62,255 nt of DNA from Verrucomicrobiia bacterium (GCA_011525685.1 WYBW01000129.1:1-62255), one strand, 5' to 3'. Positions 9,188 through 18,635 are shown, numbered from the stretch's first letter. Numbers and translations: made by a program. Notes: generated by a model not told the origin, from the letters alone.

Positions 9188-9301
9188 GTAACGCCGACTT
9201 TCCCGTCGGCTCGCCCTGCGCAGCATTTCGTAAGAGTCCGCATTGCCGCGCACGAGTCTTACTCCACAGGGCAAGCGCTCCGGTTGGAAAACCGGCGTTA
9301 C
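9188..9301. repeat. Palindromic repeat with GTAACGCCG.../...CGGCGTTAC ends
   Basis: 114 bases bounded by GTAACGCCGACTTTCCCGTCGGC on the left (a hairpin by itself) and CCGGTTGGAAAACCGGCGTTAC on the right (also a hairpin). The outer GTAACGCCG and CGGCGTTAC are exact inverted repeats. A 68-base relative lies at 49490-49557. The design (outer inverted ends, hairpins with TTTCC and GGAAA loops) is the same as that of the 133-bp family at the right end of the window, so the families may be related. The rest of 9129-9556 has no gene: only a GGCAGG...CCTGCC palindrome near 9360 and the putative promoter below. Confidence 0.75.
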
Positions 9302-9502
9302 GCCATCGCGGCTCGAGAACGTGAAAGTGTAGTGCAGACTTCATGCGTTCCGGAGACAGGCAGGCAGAAAACCTGCCCCATTAACTGCCATGTGGTTCAC
9401 CAGGCCCAAGCGTGAACTTTCGATGCGCAGATTTTTACCTTTGGCGGATTGCCCGGGTCAGTATTCCCTTGAGGTACGGACTGCGCGTGCGGGAAGTGCA
9501 AC

Positions 9503-9531
9503 TTGCCAAGGCCGAGTGGGCCCTCTATTGT
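9503..9531 (+). promoter_or_regulatory. Possible sigma-70-like promoter for the S41 peptidase operon
   Basis: TTGCCA (9503-9508) and TATTGT (9526-9531) are separated by 17 bases and lie 25 bases before the preferred ATG. They match the E. coli consensus at 5/6 and 4/6 positions. Visual match only. Confidence 0.3.
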
Positions 9532-9556
9532 CACGGTGAACTCGACCAAGCTCGAT

Positions 9557-10903
9557 ATGAAACGAAGTCTGACTTACACGCTGGTGGTGACGTTGCTGTT
9601 GGTGAACCTGGCCATCGGCGCGCGGATGTACCTCTCCTCGGCCGCCGCGGCCGAGAAGGATTCGGTGTATCCAAACCTCGAGTTGTTTTCCTACGTCATG
9701 GAGCGGGTGAGGAAGGATTACGTGGACGGGAAGGACCTGACCTATCAGGACCTGGTTTACGGCGCGCTCAAAGGCATGGTGGGCACGTTGGATCCTCACA
9801 GCGAGTTCCTCGATCCGGATCGTTACCGGGAACTCCAGGGCGACACCCAGGGAACATTCGGCGGGTTGGGCATCGTGGTGCAAATGCGCGACAACTTCGT
9901 GACGGTCGTGACGCCCATCGAGGACACGCCGGGATTCAAGGCGGGCATTCTCTCCGGCGACCGCATCATCCGGATTGACGGACGGAGCACGGAGAAAATG
10001 TCCCTCCAGGACGCGGTGAAGAATCTCCGCGGCGAACCCGGCAGCCAGGTTTCCCTGACCATCCAGCGTCCGTCCACCGGTGAGGAAAAGGAGCACCGGT
10101 TGACCCGCGCGGTCATCAACGTGGACATGGCCAAGGACATCAACGGCCGCAAGGAATTTCCGCTCGGCGAAAACAAGATTGGCTACGTGCGGCTGACACA
10201 GTTCGGCGAGAAGACCAGCGAGGAACTGGAAACCGCTTTGAGAAAGCTCAAGGCTCAGGGCATGGAAGCCTTGGTGCTGGACTTGCGCTGGAATCCGGGC
10301 GGACTGCTCGATCAAGCCGTGGAGGTGTGCGAGAAGTTCCTGCCCCGCCGGCAACTGGTCGTGACCACCGAAGGCCGCAACCCCGGTCAAAGTTCCGTCC
10401 GCCAAGTGACGGGACGAAACGGTGCTTATCGCAATCTGCCGGTCGTGGTACTGGTGAACCTCGGCAGCGCCAGCGCGTCGGAAATCGTCGCCGGCGCTTT
10501 GCAAGACTGCGCCGCGCTCGGGCTGTGCAAGGCGATCATCGTGGGCGAGAAAACCTTTGGCAAAGGGTCCGTGCAAAGCATCCTGCCGTTGCAGGACGGC
10601 TCCGCGCTGCGCCTGACCACGGCCAAGTATTACACCCCGAGTCACAAGGTCATTCATGAGGAAGGCATCACACCCGACATCATCGTGACCATGACCGACG
10701 AGGAAGAGAGCATCGCGCGGCTGCGGCTGACGCCCGGCGGCGTGGAGTCATTGGACGATCGGGAGCGCGAACGCGTGGCCACGGTGCGCGATCCGCAACT
10801 GGACCGGGCCATGGATGTGCTCAAGGGCATCATGATCTTTGCGCAACGGTTGCCGGACGAGAAAGGCTCATCGGAACCCGACCGCATGGCGGTCGCCAAG
10901 TGA
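9557..10903 (+). CDS. S41 family carboxy-terminal processing peptidase
   Basis: 448 residues from the ATG at 9557 (an upstream frame from 9503 adds 18 residues but puts non-signal sequence before the hydrophobic segment MKRSLTYTLVVTLLLVNLAIG). The order is: membrane anchor or signal, helical domain, PDZ domain ('FGGLGIVVQ...AGILSGDRIIRIDG'), and the tail-specific protease core. The catalytic Ser lies in 'GSASASEIVAGAL' and the Lys in 'EKTFGKGSVQS', as in CtpA/Prc. Periplasmic processing or degradation of proteins is expected. The stop overlaps the GTG start of tsaD by 4 bases, so the two are translationally coupled. Confidence 0.94.
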   Translation: MKRSLTYTLVVTLLLVNLAIGARMYLSSAAAAEKDSVYPNLELFSYVMERVRKDYVDGKDLTYQDLVYGALKGMVGTLDPHSEFLDPDRYRELQGDTQGTFGGLGIVVQMRDNFVTVVTPIEDTPGFKAGILSGDRIIRIDGRSTEKMSLQDAVKNLRGEPGSQVSLTIQRPSTGEEKEHRLTRAVINVDMAKDINGRKEFPLGENKIGYVRLTQFGEKTSEELETALRKLKAQGMEALVLDLRWNPGGLLDQAVEVCEKFLPRRQLVVTTEGRNPGQSSVRQVTGRNGAYRNLPVVVLVNLGSASASEIVAGALQDCAALGLCKAIIVGEKTFGKGSVQSILPLQDGSALRLTTAKYYTPSHKVIHEEGITPDIIVTMTDEEESIARLRLTPGGVESLDDRERERVATVRDPQLDRAMDVLKGIMIFAQRLPDEKGSSEPDRMAVAK

Positions 10904-11925
10904 CTCTGCTCGCTTGCGAAACCTCCTGTGACGAGACCAGCGCCGCGGTCGTGCGCCAGGGCGAGGTCATCTCGAACGTTGTTGCCTCGCAAATTCAACT
11001 TCACGCGCAATACGGTGGTGTCGTGCCCGAGCTCGCCGTGCGGGAACACCTGCGGAACTTCCACCCCGTTGTCACGCAAGCTTTGCGCGAAGCGGGAGTG
11101 AGCGCGAGTCAACTCGATGCCGTGGCGGCGACCCAGGGGCCGGGCCTGCCCAGCGCGCTGCTCGTCGGCCTCAAGGCCGCGCAGGCCATGGCCTTTGCTC
11201 TGCGCAAGCCTTTCGTGGGCATTCATCATCACGAGGCGCATCTTTATTCGCCGTGGATTGGCGGCACACCCTTGCGGGCCGAGTTCGAGCGCTTCGAGCC
11301 GAATGTTTCGCTGATCGTCAGTGGCGGCCACACCCTGCTGGTGCTCGTGCAAGCGGAATTTGAACATCGCGTGCTCGGATCAACGATGGACGACGCGGCG
11401 GGCGAATGTTTTGACAAAACGGGCAAGCTGATGGGGCTTGCGTATCCGGCCGGGCCGGAAATAGATCGCCTGGCGGGGCAAGGGAATCCAGCGGCCTACT
11501 CCTTTCCGCGCCCTCTTCTGAATGAGGCCAACGATGATTTCAGCTTCAGCGGTTTGAAAACCTCGGTTCGCTATTTTCTGCGGGATCATCCCGGATTGCT
11601 CGAGGACAGTCAGGCGATCCGTGATCTGTGCGCCAGCATTCAAGCCGCCATCGTCGAGGTTTTGGTGATCAAGACCGTTCGTGCGGCCAGGCGGGAGGGC
11701 GTGCGTTGCGTGACCGCCTCGGGCGGGGTGACGTGCAATCGCGCACTGCGAACCGAACTGACCGCTGCCTGCCAGCGCGCGGGTCTGCGCCTGCGCCTGG
11801 CGGAGAGAAGCCTTTGCACCGACAACGCGGCGATGATCGGCATCCTGGCCGAGCGAAAACTGCAGCGAACTGACGTTCGGCAGGACTACGACGCGGACAT
11901 TGCGCCGGCGCTGCAATTAGCATGA
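10900..11925 (+). CDS. tsaD: tRNA threonylcarbamoyladenosine transferase TsaD
   Basis: 341 residues, the usual length. It transfers the threonylcarbamoyl group to A37 of ANN-decoding tRNAs. Kae1/TsaD signatures are clear: 'ACETSCDETSAA' at 5-16, 'TQGPGLPSALLVG' at 78-90, the metal-binding HHHEAH at 109-114, 'SGGHT', and the ATP-fold 'ASGGVTCNRALR' and 'CTDNAAMIG' near the C-terminus. It begins at a GTG that overlaps the peptidase stop, and its own stop overlaps the next ATG by 4 bases, giving a three-gene coupled run. Confidence 0.97.
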   Translation: MTLLACETSCDETSAAVVRQGEVISNVVASQIQLHAQYGGVVPELAVREHLRNFHPVVTQALREAGVSASQLDAVAATQGPGLPSALLVGLKAAQAMAFALRKPFVGIHHHEAHLYSPWIGGTPLRAEFERFEPNVSLIVSGGHTLLVLVQAEFEHRVLGSTMDDAAGECFDKTGKLMGLAYPAGPEIDRLAGQGNPAAYSFPRPLLNEANDDFSFSGLKTSVRYFLRDHPGLLEDSQAIRDLCASIQAAIVEVLVIKTVRAARREGVRCVTASGGVTCNRALRTELTAACQRAGLRLRLAERSLCTDNAAMIGILAERKLQRTDVRQDYDADIAPALQLA

Positions 11926-12455
11926 GCCAGCCGGCAACGAATTCCACGGACCTCGTTTCCCGGCTTTGCCCCAACTGTGGACTCTGCTGCAACGGCGTGT
12001 TGTTCGGTGATGTGGAATTGCAGCCTGGCGACAACCCGAAGCGCCTTACGGAACAGGGGTTGAACTTGTTTCACAAGAGTCGGAAGACCTGCTTTCGTCA
12101 GCCTTGTGCCTGCTTCGATGGGAAGTGGTGCCAGGTCTATGCGGATCGTCCAAACCGTTGCCGGACTTTCGAGTGCCGGCTGCTCAAGCAGGTCCAAGCT
12201 GGAGAGGTTACGGTGACCGCAGCGCTTCGCAACATTGCCGAGGCGCGCCGGGCGACCGAGCAGGTGCGGAGGCTCGTGCGGGAACTCGGTCACACCGACG
12301 AAAGCGTGCCGCTCAACCGTCGCTACGCCGCCATAGCCGCGCAGCCGATTGATCTGGCGACGGACGAGGAGCGGGTGGAGCGGCGCAGTGAGCTGATGCT
12401 GGCGGTGGGCCGTCTGGTCAGGATTCTCGAACGGGATTTTCTGGGTCAGGGCTGA
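11922..12455 (+). CDS. YkgJ-family cysteine cluster protein
   Basis: 177 residues. The family's cysteine cluster is present: CPNCGLCC near residues 16-23, then CFRQPCACFDGKWCQVY and 'RPNRCRTFECRLL'. These are predicted Fe/Zn ligands in the UPF0153/YkgJ group, whose biochemical role is not settled. The ATG overlaps the TsaD stop (ATGA), so it is probably in the same operon. The C-terminal half is helical and charged. Confidence 0.85.
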   Translation: MSQPATNSTDLVSRLCPNCGLCCNGVLFGDVELQPGDNPKRLTEQGLNLFHKSRKTCFRQPCACFDGKWCQVYADRPNRCRTFECRLLKQVQAGEVTVTAALRNIAEARRATEQVRRLVRELGHTDESVPLNRRYAAIAAQPIDLATDEERVERRSELMLAVGRLVRILERDFLGQG

Positions 12456-12508
12456 ACCAGACTTCTTCGCGCGTGTAGCTCGGCTTTTTGCAGGTGCGCC
12501 AGTCTCCC

Positions 12509-12564
12509 GGAGGGGCGGCTTACCGGCCGCCCTACAGGCCAGGCTGCCGATAAGCCGCCTCCCC
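12509..12564. repeat. GGGGCGGCTTA...TAAGCCGCC palindromic repeat
   Basis: Inverted arms GGGGCGGCTTA and TAAGCCGCCtCCCC enclose a smaller GGGCGGC...GCCGCCC palindrome. The sequence is of the same type as the elements at 26487-26515, about 40454-40478 and 53120-53148. The rest of 12456-12690 shows no gene. Confidence 0.6.
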
Positions 12565-12690
12565 AGCCTCCACGCCGTCCACGCCGCCACATGCAGGCAG
12601 ACCTGGTTGCAAGATGGTTAGATGCGTCTCCTCATCGCGCGCCCGCAGATTTTCGTGGCCAAGCGCCGCGGCACCGGTTAGAACCCCTGC

Positions 12691-13923
12691 GTGTCCAACG
12701 CCACCCCAGCCCGTGCGGACCACCCGCCGTCAGCCAATCCGCCCGACGGCACGCCGGCTTCACGATTGACTTCGGTGGATGCCTTTCGCGGCTTTGTCAT
12801 GTTTTTGATGATGGCGGAGGTGCTGCATCTTTCGGGGGTGGCGCGGGCGTTGCCGGAGAGCGGGTTCTGGAAGTTTCTGGCCTATCACCAGAGTCACGTC
12901 GAGTGGATCGGCTGCTCGCTGCACGATTTGATTCAACCGGCGTTTTCGTTCCTGGTGGGCGTGGCGCTGCCGTTCTCGCTCGCCAGCCGGATGGGGCGCG
13001 GTCAATCCCGGACGCGGATCACCTGGCACGCCGCGTGGCGGGCGCTGGTGCTGATCTTTCTGGGGGTCTTCCTGCGGTCCATTGGCAAGCCACAAACGTA
13101 CTGGACGTTCGAGGACACACTTTCGCAAATCGGTCTGGGCTACTTCGCGCTGTTCCTGCTGGGTTTTCGACCGGTGCGCGATCAGTGGATTGCGCTGGGA
13201 CTGATCCTCGCGGGTTATTGGTCGGCGTTTGCGCTTTATCCGTTGCCCGGGCCGGACTTCGAGTACGCGAAAGTCGGCGTGCCCAACGACTGGCCACACT
13301 TGATGAGCGGGCTGGCGGCGCATTGGAACAAGAACAGCAATCTGGCCTGGGCCTTTGACACGTGGTTTCTGAATTTGTTCCCGCGCGAAACGCCATTCGA
13401 GTTCAACGGCGGCGGTTATGCCACGCTCAGTTTCATTCCAACGTTGGGAACGATGATCCTTGGGCTGATCGCCGGCGGGATGTTGCGCCGCGAACGCTCG
13501 TCGTTGGACAAGTTGAAATGGCTGGCCCTCGCTGGCCTGGTCTCGTTGGCCGCGGGCGCGGCGCTGGGCTGGCTTGGCCTCTGTCCGGTGGTCAAGCGCA
13601 TCTGGACGCCAAGCTGGGCGCTTTACAGCGGCGGCTGGTGTTTCCTGATGCTGGCCGGATTCCTTGCCGTGGTTGACTGGTGGGGGCGCAAGGGCTGGGC
13701 ATTTCCGATTGTGGTCATCGGGATGAACTCGATTGCCGCATATTGCATCGCGCACCTGTTCGACGGCTTCATCGGAAAGGCGCTGAAGACGCATCTTGGC
13801 CAGGATGCGTTCAAGCTGTTGGGCGACGCCTACGAACCGCTCGTCCATGGCGCGGCGATCCTGTTCTTCCTGTGGTTAATCTTGTTCTGGATGTATCGGC
13901 GGAAGTTGTTCTTGAAGATTTAG
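12691..13923 (+). CDS. COG4299/DUF5009 membrane protein, HGSNAT-like acyltransferase family
   Basis: 410 residues from a GTG start, about ten hydrophobic segments. The opening '[17 protein letters not shown]' (about 25-41) is the hallmark of this family (heparan-alpha-glucosaminide N-acetyltransferase/NagX relatives), with '[28 protein letters not shown]' following. The C-terminal end is '[21 protein letters not shown]' and a last membrane helix. Family knowledge suggests transfer of acetyl or acyl groups across the membrane onto amino sugars. The substrate here is unknown, and no sugar-catabolic gene sits beside it. Confidence 0.85.
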   Translation: MSNATPARADHPPSANPPDGTPASRLTSVDAFRGFVMFLMMAEVLHLSGVARALPESGFWKFLAYHQSHVEWIGCSLHDLIQPAFSFLVGVALPFSLASRMGRGQSRTRITWHAAWRALVLIFLGVFLRSIGKPQTYWTFEDTLSQIGLGYFALFLLGFRPVRDQWIALGLILAGYWSAFALYPLPGPDFEYAKVGVPNDWPHLMSGLAAHWNKNSNLAWAFDTWFLNLFPRETPFEFNGGGYATLSFIPTLGTMILGLIAGGMLRRERSSLDKLKWLALAGLVSLAAGAALGWLGLCPVVKRIWTPSWALYSGGWCFLMLAGFLAVVDWWGRKGWAFPIVVIGMNSIAAYCIAHLFDGFIGKALKTHLGQDAFKLLGDAYEPLVHGAAILFFLWLILFWMYRRKLFLKI

Positions 13924-14540
13924 GTTCTGGCGATCGGCGGTTGCTTTGCGTGTCATGCCGAGAGCCCGGGAACGTGAGCGGAAATCTATGGTGGCCATGC
14001 TCGGTGGCGACGTAGCTGTCAATGGGGATGAACTTCGACGAGTCGCCAACCAGCCGGAATTTCGTGGCCTCTCTGAGTATGCCGCAACTGTCGGAGCTGT
14101 AGCCGATGAACTCAAAATCCAGAATCCCTTCGATTCCCGTTGAAGGTTCGATCAGCTACGAAGACTGGCTCAAGGGACGTCGTTACTGGCGTGAACTGAG
14201 CGAGCGGGTTGCGCCGGGGATCATCCGCCGCAAGAGCAGTTCGAAGGACCGGCGGCTGAGAAAGCTCTTCAACGGCGGGCGCGGACTGCCCTTCACGCCG
14301 ACCGAGGATTTGTGATGGTCGGGACTCCATGCGAACGGAATGACAACCAAACGCGAAGACGAACGTGAACCGAACGCCTCCGCGTCCGTCTCGGCGAATA
14401 ATTCGGGCCGCTGAGGATGAGCCGAATGAGCCGAGAGAAGGATTCGCCTGCCGCCCAAACCAAGCGCGCCTGGCAGTGGAGAATTGGCCGCGAGTACAAA
14501 GCGCAACTGATCAGCTTGAACCCGCCCCATCGGGCACCGT
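13924..14540. other. 617-bp stretch without a confident gene
   Basis: Between the COG4299 gene and the end of the aminotransferase gene (opposite strand) only short frames exist. One plus-strand frame (14106-14315) is listed separately at low confidence. No tRNA, terminator or recognised repeat was seen. Runs such as GCGAGTACAAAGCGCAACTGATC look like decayed coding sequence, but I cannot name a parent gene. Confidence 0.5.
14106..14315 (+). CDS. Possible small hydrophilic protein, unknown
   Basis: 69 residues (ATG 14106), rich in Arg/Lys/Ser, with the phrase 'SYEDWLKGRRYWRELSERV'. No signal peptide, membrane segment or known motif. Codon choice is not clearly different from its neighbours. 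It could be a genuine small protein or the remnant of a decayed gene. Confidence 0.25.
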   Translation: MNSKSRIPSIPVEGSISYEDWLKGRRYWRELSERVAPGIIRRKSSSKDRRLRKLFNGGRGLPFTPTEDL

Positions 14541-15713
14541 CTATCGGAGATTTCGGCAGAATCTCTCGATCCGCTCACACCCTTTCTGAAGGTTCGCCAT
14601 GCTGGTCGCGTAGCTGAGGCGGATGTAATCGTCAGCACCGAAGGCAATCCCCGGGACGGCAGCCACTTTTTCCGCTTCAAGCAATCTGGCGCAAAACTCC
14701 GTGGACTTGAGCCCAGTCTTGGAAATGTTCGGAAACAGATAGAACGCTCCTTTCGCATTCACGCACGAGAGGCCGGGAATACTGTTCAGTTTCTGATGAG
14801 CGTAGGTGCGGCGCCGGTTGTATTCTGCGAGCCAGCCGGGCAGGTGGTCCTGCGGTCCCGTGAGCGCGGCCACACCGCCCTTCTGCGCGAAGGAGGTGGG
14901 ATTGCTCGTGCTGTGACTTTGGATGGCGTCCATCGCCTTGGCAATCGGTTCAGGCGCGGCAGTCCAGCCCAGCCGCCAGCCGGTCATGCTCCAAGCCTTG
15001 GCAAAGCCGTGAACCAGGATGGTGTGTTCGTAGTGCCTTTGCGAGAAACTGGCCACGCTTTTGTGAACCGCCCCATCGTAGAGCAGGTGCTCGTAAATCT
15101 CATCGCTCATGATGAGCACGCCCTTTTCAAGGCAAATGTCGCCCAAGGTCTTGATTTCGTCGGGGGTGTAAACGCTCCCGGTGGGATTGCTCGGTGAGTT
15201 GAGCAGGAAAATTCGGGTGCGCGGCGTGAGGGCGTCGCGGAGTTGTTGCGGGGTGATTTTGAACTCCGTCGCGTCCGTGGTTTCGACAATGACGGGTTTG
15301 GCGCCGGCCAGCTTCACCATTTCCGGATAACTCAACCAGTAAGGCGCGGGGATGATGACTTCATCACCTTCCTGGCACGTGGCCATGAAGACGTTGTAGC
15401 AGGAATGTTTGCCGCCGCAGGAGACGATGATTTGCGAAGGCTTGTAGGTGAGGCCGTTTTCGCGTTTGTGCTTGTCGGCAATGGCCTGGCGCAACTCGGG
15501 GATGCCGGCGGCGGGAGTGTATTTGGTGAAGCCCTCGGCGAGGGCTTTGGCCGCGGCGTCCTTGATGTGTTGCGGCGTGTCGAAATCCGGCTCGCCCGCG
15601 CCGAAACCGACCACGTCCAGCCCCTCGGCCTTCATCTGCTTGGCCTTGGAATCTATTGCCAAAGTTAGCGAAGGTGCAAGGGAAGCCGCCCGCTGAGAAA
15701 TCCTGTAGTTCAT
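14541..15713 (-). CDS. Class I PLP-dependent aminotransferase (aspartate-type)
   Basis: 390 residues. Fold-type I hallmarks: 'GAGEPDFDTPQHI' (38-50), 'SCGGKHSCYNVF' (98-109), 'NSPSNPTGS' (172-180), 'DEIYEHLLYDG' (204-214), and the PLP-lysine in 'HGFAKAWSMTGWRLGW' (K239). The C-terminal 'IRLSYATSM' contains the carboxylate-binding Arg. It is most like the AspC/AATase Ib subgroup acting on aspartate or prephenate-type substrates; exact specificity cannot be fixed by eye. Monocistronic, ending close to the gene-poor stretch 13924-14540. Confidence 0.95.
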   Translation of the reverse strand: MNYRISQRAASLAPSLTLAIDSKAKQMKAEGLDVVGFGAGEPDFDTPQHIKDAAAKALAEGFTKYTPAAGIPELRQAIADKHKRENGLTYKPSQIIVSCGGKHSCYNVFMATCQEGDEVIIPAPYWLSYPEMVKLAGAKPVIVETTDATEFKITPQQLRDALTPRTRIFLLNSPSNPTGSVYTPDEIKTLGDICLEKGVLIMSDEIYEHLLYDGAVHKSVASFSQRHYEHTILVHGFAKAWSMTGWRLGWTAAPEPIAKAMDAIQSHSTSNPTSFAQKGGVAALTGPQDHLPGWLAEYNRRRTYAHQKLNSIPGLSCVNAKGAFYLFPNISKTGLKSTEFCARLLEAEKVAAVPGIAFGADDYIRLSYATSMANLQKGCERIERFCRNLR

Positions 15714-15813
15714 AAACCGGGGAAAACATGAGCAGCGGGTCAGGAGAGCGCAAGCGGGAATTGGCGCGAGGCGATGGCTTAACTCCGGGTAACTGGGCCA
15801 AATGATGGCCGAT

Positions 15814-16755
15814 TCACCAGGTCTTGCGAATCACCTCTTGAACGCGGCGGTAATCCGGATACTCCTCCGCCAGCACGTTCTGGCCCAGGTACCGGAAGAC
15901 CTTGGGCACTTTCCATTTCCAGCGTTCGGCCCGACCGTCGGCAAAGGACAGGCTCGCGCCTTGGTTGTGTCGGTTGGCCGGCAGGTCGAACCAGATGCCT
16001 TCCCACGGGCTGCCGGGTGGTGGAATGCCGAACAGCGCGTCGAGAATCCCGCCCTCATGCACATCAATGAACACGAAAATGTCGGCGGTGTTCTTGATTT
16101 CCGCCAACCGCTGGTAGCTGGGTATCCGCCACAAGGAATGCACACCGGGGATCGAGCCGCTGCTGCCGTTGATGGACTGGCTCATGTTGTAACTGCGGGT
16201 GCGCGGGAACGGCAGGGTTACGCCGGGGCTGAGCTCGACCAACGACCGGTCGGCCGGGCAGCGATAAATCGCCGGGTTGCGATTGTAGTTGTAGAGAAAG
16301 CCCTTTTCGATGTTGGCAGTGTTGGTGTCCAGGCGGGTATTTCCCGGGCACCAGGTCTGGCTCAAATCCACGCCGGGGATCGGCGCGCCGGTGTTGACGT
16401 CATAGACCGAGTTGTTCGGAGGCAACCGGTCGTCGTTGTCATGGGTGTACATGGACCAGCAAAGTGTCAGTTGCTTGAGGTTGTTGAGGCAGGCCACGTT
16501 CAACGCATGGCTTTTGGAACGAGCCAGGGCCGGCAAAAGCAGGGCCGCAAGTGTGGCAATAATGGCGATGACCACCAGGAGCTCGATCAAGGTAAAGGCA
16601 CGATTGGCCGCCGTCGCGCCAAAGCGGCGCTTTAGCGTGCCGCGAAGGCCGGATGAGGTCGCCGCCTGCTCGAGGGCGCTTGGCAGCCACTGTGCGTGCG
16701 TGATTCCCCGCGGATGGTTCATTCTTGGTTTGAACGGTTTTTGACGTGAAAACAA
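15814..16755 (-). CDS. Prepilin-like secreted protein with C-terminal DG tail (DUF1559-type)
   Basis: 313 residues. A long basic N-terminus precedes the class III signal '[29 protein letters not shown]' (about 52-80). Cleavage would be before the Phe by prepilin peptidase (one is encoded at 25286-26458). The globular part contains '[23 protein letters not shown]' and ends with '[18 protein letters not shown]', the H/DG-type tail typical of the large Verrucomicrobia/Planctomycetes pseudopilin families. An alternative ATG lies at 16722. Such proteins are expanded in these phyla and their roles are mostly unknown. Confidence 0.9.
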   Translation of the reverse strand: MFSRQKPFKPRMNHPRGITHAQWLPSALEQAATSSGLRGTLKRRFGATAANRAFTLIELLVVIAIIATLAALLLPALARSKSHALNVACLNNLKQLTLCWSMYTHDNDDRLPPNNSVYDVNTGAPIPGVDLSQTWCPGNTRLDTNTANIEKGFLYNYNRNPAIYRCPADRSLVELSPGVTLPFPRTRSYNMSQSINGSSGSIPGVHSLWRIPSYQRLAEIKNTADIFVFIDVHEGGILDALFGIPPPGSPWEGIWFDLPANRHNQGASLSFADGRAERWKWKVPKVFRYLGQNVLAEEYPDYRRVQEVIRKTW

Positions 16756-16827
16756 TAACCGTGGTAGTCCGGCAGCGCCAATCGAATTTGTTGAGCCGCG
16801 CGCACGACGAAGGCGATTGATCGGCGC

Positions 16828-17862
16828 TCAGTAGGTCAGCAACCCGAGAGCGTTTTCTCCCTGGGTCGTCAATTCCCAACGCCCGGCGCGTTTGGTGACC
16901 AGCCGGCGACAGGGATTCTTGCTTTGCTCGGCCGCGTTGACGGACAGCAGATGGTATTTCGATTTGCCGCCCATCTCGGAACCCGCACGGGGAATCACGC
17001 GGAACGGGATCGCGTTGAAATTGAGCGCCAGTTCGTATCCGGCCACCCCTTCCGCTTCGGCGCGCGAGTTCGGCTGAATGAGCGGGGCGTAGCGTTTGAT
17101 CCAGGGAAAATTCGTGGCGCGCACCTGCACGCGGCACAGTTCGGTTTCACCGCGGAGGTGCTGGAGGAGATTGAACTTCGCGCCGAGGCGGCGTTGCTCC
17201 AGCAGGATTTTGCCCGCGTCCAGACCCACGAGGTTCTGTCCGTTCCAGGCGTCATGATCGTTGCGCTGGCCGGGGAAAGTTTTCTTATACCATTCGGGGA
17301 AACGGTCGTTGACGAACAGATTCAGCTCGAAGTGCAGGTGGGCGCGCTCCCGGGAAATGCCCTCGCGGGTGTTCGCGGTGCGTCCCATGATGCCGATCAC
17401 CTCGCCCGCCTTGACGTTTTGTCCGGCCCTCAGGCCGTCACGGATTTCGCTCAGGTGCGCGTAAACCGAATAGACCTCGAGGCCGTCAATCCGGTGGCGG
17501 AGCACCAGGTATTTGCCAAAATTGGAGAGAGCGGCCCGGGAGTTGAGGTAGGCGACCTGACCGTCGGCGGTGGCCATGATCGGGTCGGTGGGTTCACCGC
17601 GTTTGTCGCGTTGCAAGCAGCGGATGTCGAGGCCCTCGTGGATTTGCCATCCTTCGCTCCGCACGCAGCCAAAAGTGCCGCTGGTCCAGGGCTTGCCCAC
17701 GGTGCCGACGAAAAATCTGTCCTCGCCGCCGCGCTCGAGGAGCGCTTGATTGGCGGTGGGAAGCTGGAAGGGTTGAGCGAGGCCGTTAGAGGTAAGTCCG
17801 AATATGAAGCCGCCAGCAACTACGAAACCCCACCACCAGATCGGAAGGCGCCCCGACTTCAT
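16828..17862 (-). CDS. M23 (LytM-type) zinc metallopeptidase
   Basis: 344 residues with a signal peptide or anchor (about 7-30). Zinc-binding and catalytic residues of peptidase family M23 are visible: H75 and D79 in HEGLD, and H175/H177 in 'RAHLHFEL', with 'YAHLS' between. It should cut peptidoglycan peptides in the periplasm or act as a divisome/envelope factor. The C-terminal third is specific to this protein. The ATG overlaps the stop codon of the upstream lipoprotein gene by one base (TAATG), so they are translationally coupled. Confidence 0.93.
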   Translation of the reverse strand: MKSGRLPIWWWGFVVAGGFIFGLTSNGLAQPFQLPTANQALLERGGEDRFFVGTVGKPWTSGTFGCVRSEGWQIHEGLDIRCLQRDKRGEPTDPIMATADGQVAYLNSRAALSNFGKYLVLRHRIDGLEVYSVYAHLSEIRDGLRAGQNVKAGEVIGIMGRTANTREGISRERAHLHFELNLFVNDRFPEWYKKTFPGQRNDHDAWNGQNLVGLDAGKILLEQRRLGAKFNLLQHLRGETELCRVQVRATNFPWIKRYAPLIQPNSRAEAEGVAGYELALNFNAIPFRVIPRAGSEMGGKSKYHLLSVNAAEQSKNPCRRLVTKRAGRWELTTQGENALGLLTY

Positions 17863-18404
17863 TACTTGATGGGTTTGGGTTGGTTGTCCTTGGCGTAGTT
17901 GTTCAAGCCGTGTGAAATCTTCTCGGTTTCCTCCCGATCCGCGTCGGGGGTGAAGGTGAGCAGTCCATTCGAAATGCGCTGGTAAATCATGGGTGCCGCG
18001 AGCCAGCGGGCAAATTCGAGGTCTTCGCCAAATTGAGTGTAGATGGCCAGCCGCCGGCGTGGATTGGAGCCGGTGTATTGCTCCAGCAACCAGGTGCCGC
18101 GCTGGTCAAACTGAATCTGGAGCGCGAATCCGCCAACCGCTTCGATGATCCGGGCTTCCGCGACGTTTTCCTCGGTCAGGAAGGGATTGCGGTGAATATT
18201 GACGGCGATGGGGCTGGTCCGCCCGATACTGACGGGTTGATTGAAGGGCGTGCCATCGGCCGTCGCTTCCAAGTGAACCCGTAGGGCAGCTTTCTGCTTC
18301 TTCTGCTGCTTTTCCTCGGGAGTGGTCGTCTGGCAACCCAGAGCGGCTGCCAGCAGCAGTGCCAAGCACAAATAGGTGTTGAATCGCCATGCCCGAATTA
18401 CCAT
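17862..18404 (-). CDS. Lipoprotein with SecD P1-head-like domain
   Basis: 180 residues from the ATG at 18404. This start gives a clean lipoprotein signal, with lipobox LAAALGC (Cys about 23); a longer frame from 18611 would bury it. The mature part has the pattern 'NIHRNPFLTEENVAEARIIEAVGGFALQIQFDQRGTWLLEQYT', 'RWLAAPMIYQRISNGLLTFTPD' and 'REETEKISHGLNN'. This resembles the P1 head subdomain of SecD (peptide-grabbing domain of SecDF) as a free lipoprotein. Coupled to the M23 peptidase and divergent from a tiny basic-protein gene 45 bases away. The SecD relation is from pattern memory. Confidence 0.8.
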   Translation of the reverse strand: MVIRAWRFNTYLCLALLLAAALGCQTTTPEEKQQKKQKAALRVHLEATADGTPFNQPVSIGRTSPIAVNIHRNPFLTEENVAEARIIEAVGGFALQIQFDQRGTWLLEQYTGSNPRRRLAIYTQFGEDLEFARWLAAPMIYQRISNGLLTFTPDADREETEKISHGLNNYAKDNQPKPIK

Positions 18405-18449
18405 ATTGGCAACACCAAATCGGAATGTGCCAACGAAGTAAAGACTGTT

Positions 18450-18581
18450 ATGGGGAAACAATACAACAAAGCTGAGAAACGAAGACGACGGGCGCGCTAC
18501 CTGAAGCGCAAAGCCTTGGCCGCCCGCCAGAAGAAGGCCGCTCAGGCCAAAAAGCCGGACACAGCGCCGGCGCCGGCTTGA
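18450..18581 (+). CDS. 43-residue highly basic protein
   Basis: ATG at 18450 to TGA at 18581. It starts MGKQYNKAEKRRRRARYLKR, then an Ala/Lys-rich helix and a short Ala/Pro tail. About 40% of residues are Lys or Arg, and most of it should be one amphipathic or nucleic-acid-binding helix, reminiscent of small ribosome-associated or bL-type proteins. I cannot assign a family. Support for a real gene: a strong terminator follows 25 bases after the stop, and the upstream gap is a compact divergent promoter region with the dyad TTGGCA-N16-TGCCAA (18407-18434). Confidence 0.7.
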   Translation: MGKQYNKAEKRRRRARYLKRKALAARQKKAAQAKKPDTAPAPA

Positions 18582-18605
18582 ACTGAGCGCATCGCTCTTC
18601 CACGA

Positions 18606-18635
18606 GGCCACCCTGACCGGGTGGCCTTTTCTTTT
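18606..18635 (+). terminator. Rho-independent terminator
   Basis: Perfect 8-bp stem GGCCACCC / GGGTGGCC with loop TGACC, followed by TTTTCTTTT. It closes the transcript of the 43-residue protein and separates it from the downstream structured region. Confidence 0.9.

Noticed and set aside
7035..9344. 769-residue minus-strand frame over the higBA and LptF/G region
   Set aside because: Runs through three well-supported plus-strand genes and the tRNA fragment; composition is typical of antisense GC shadows.
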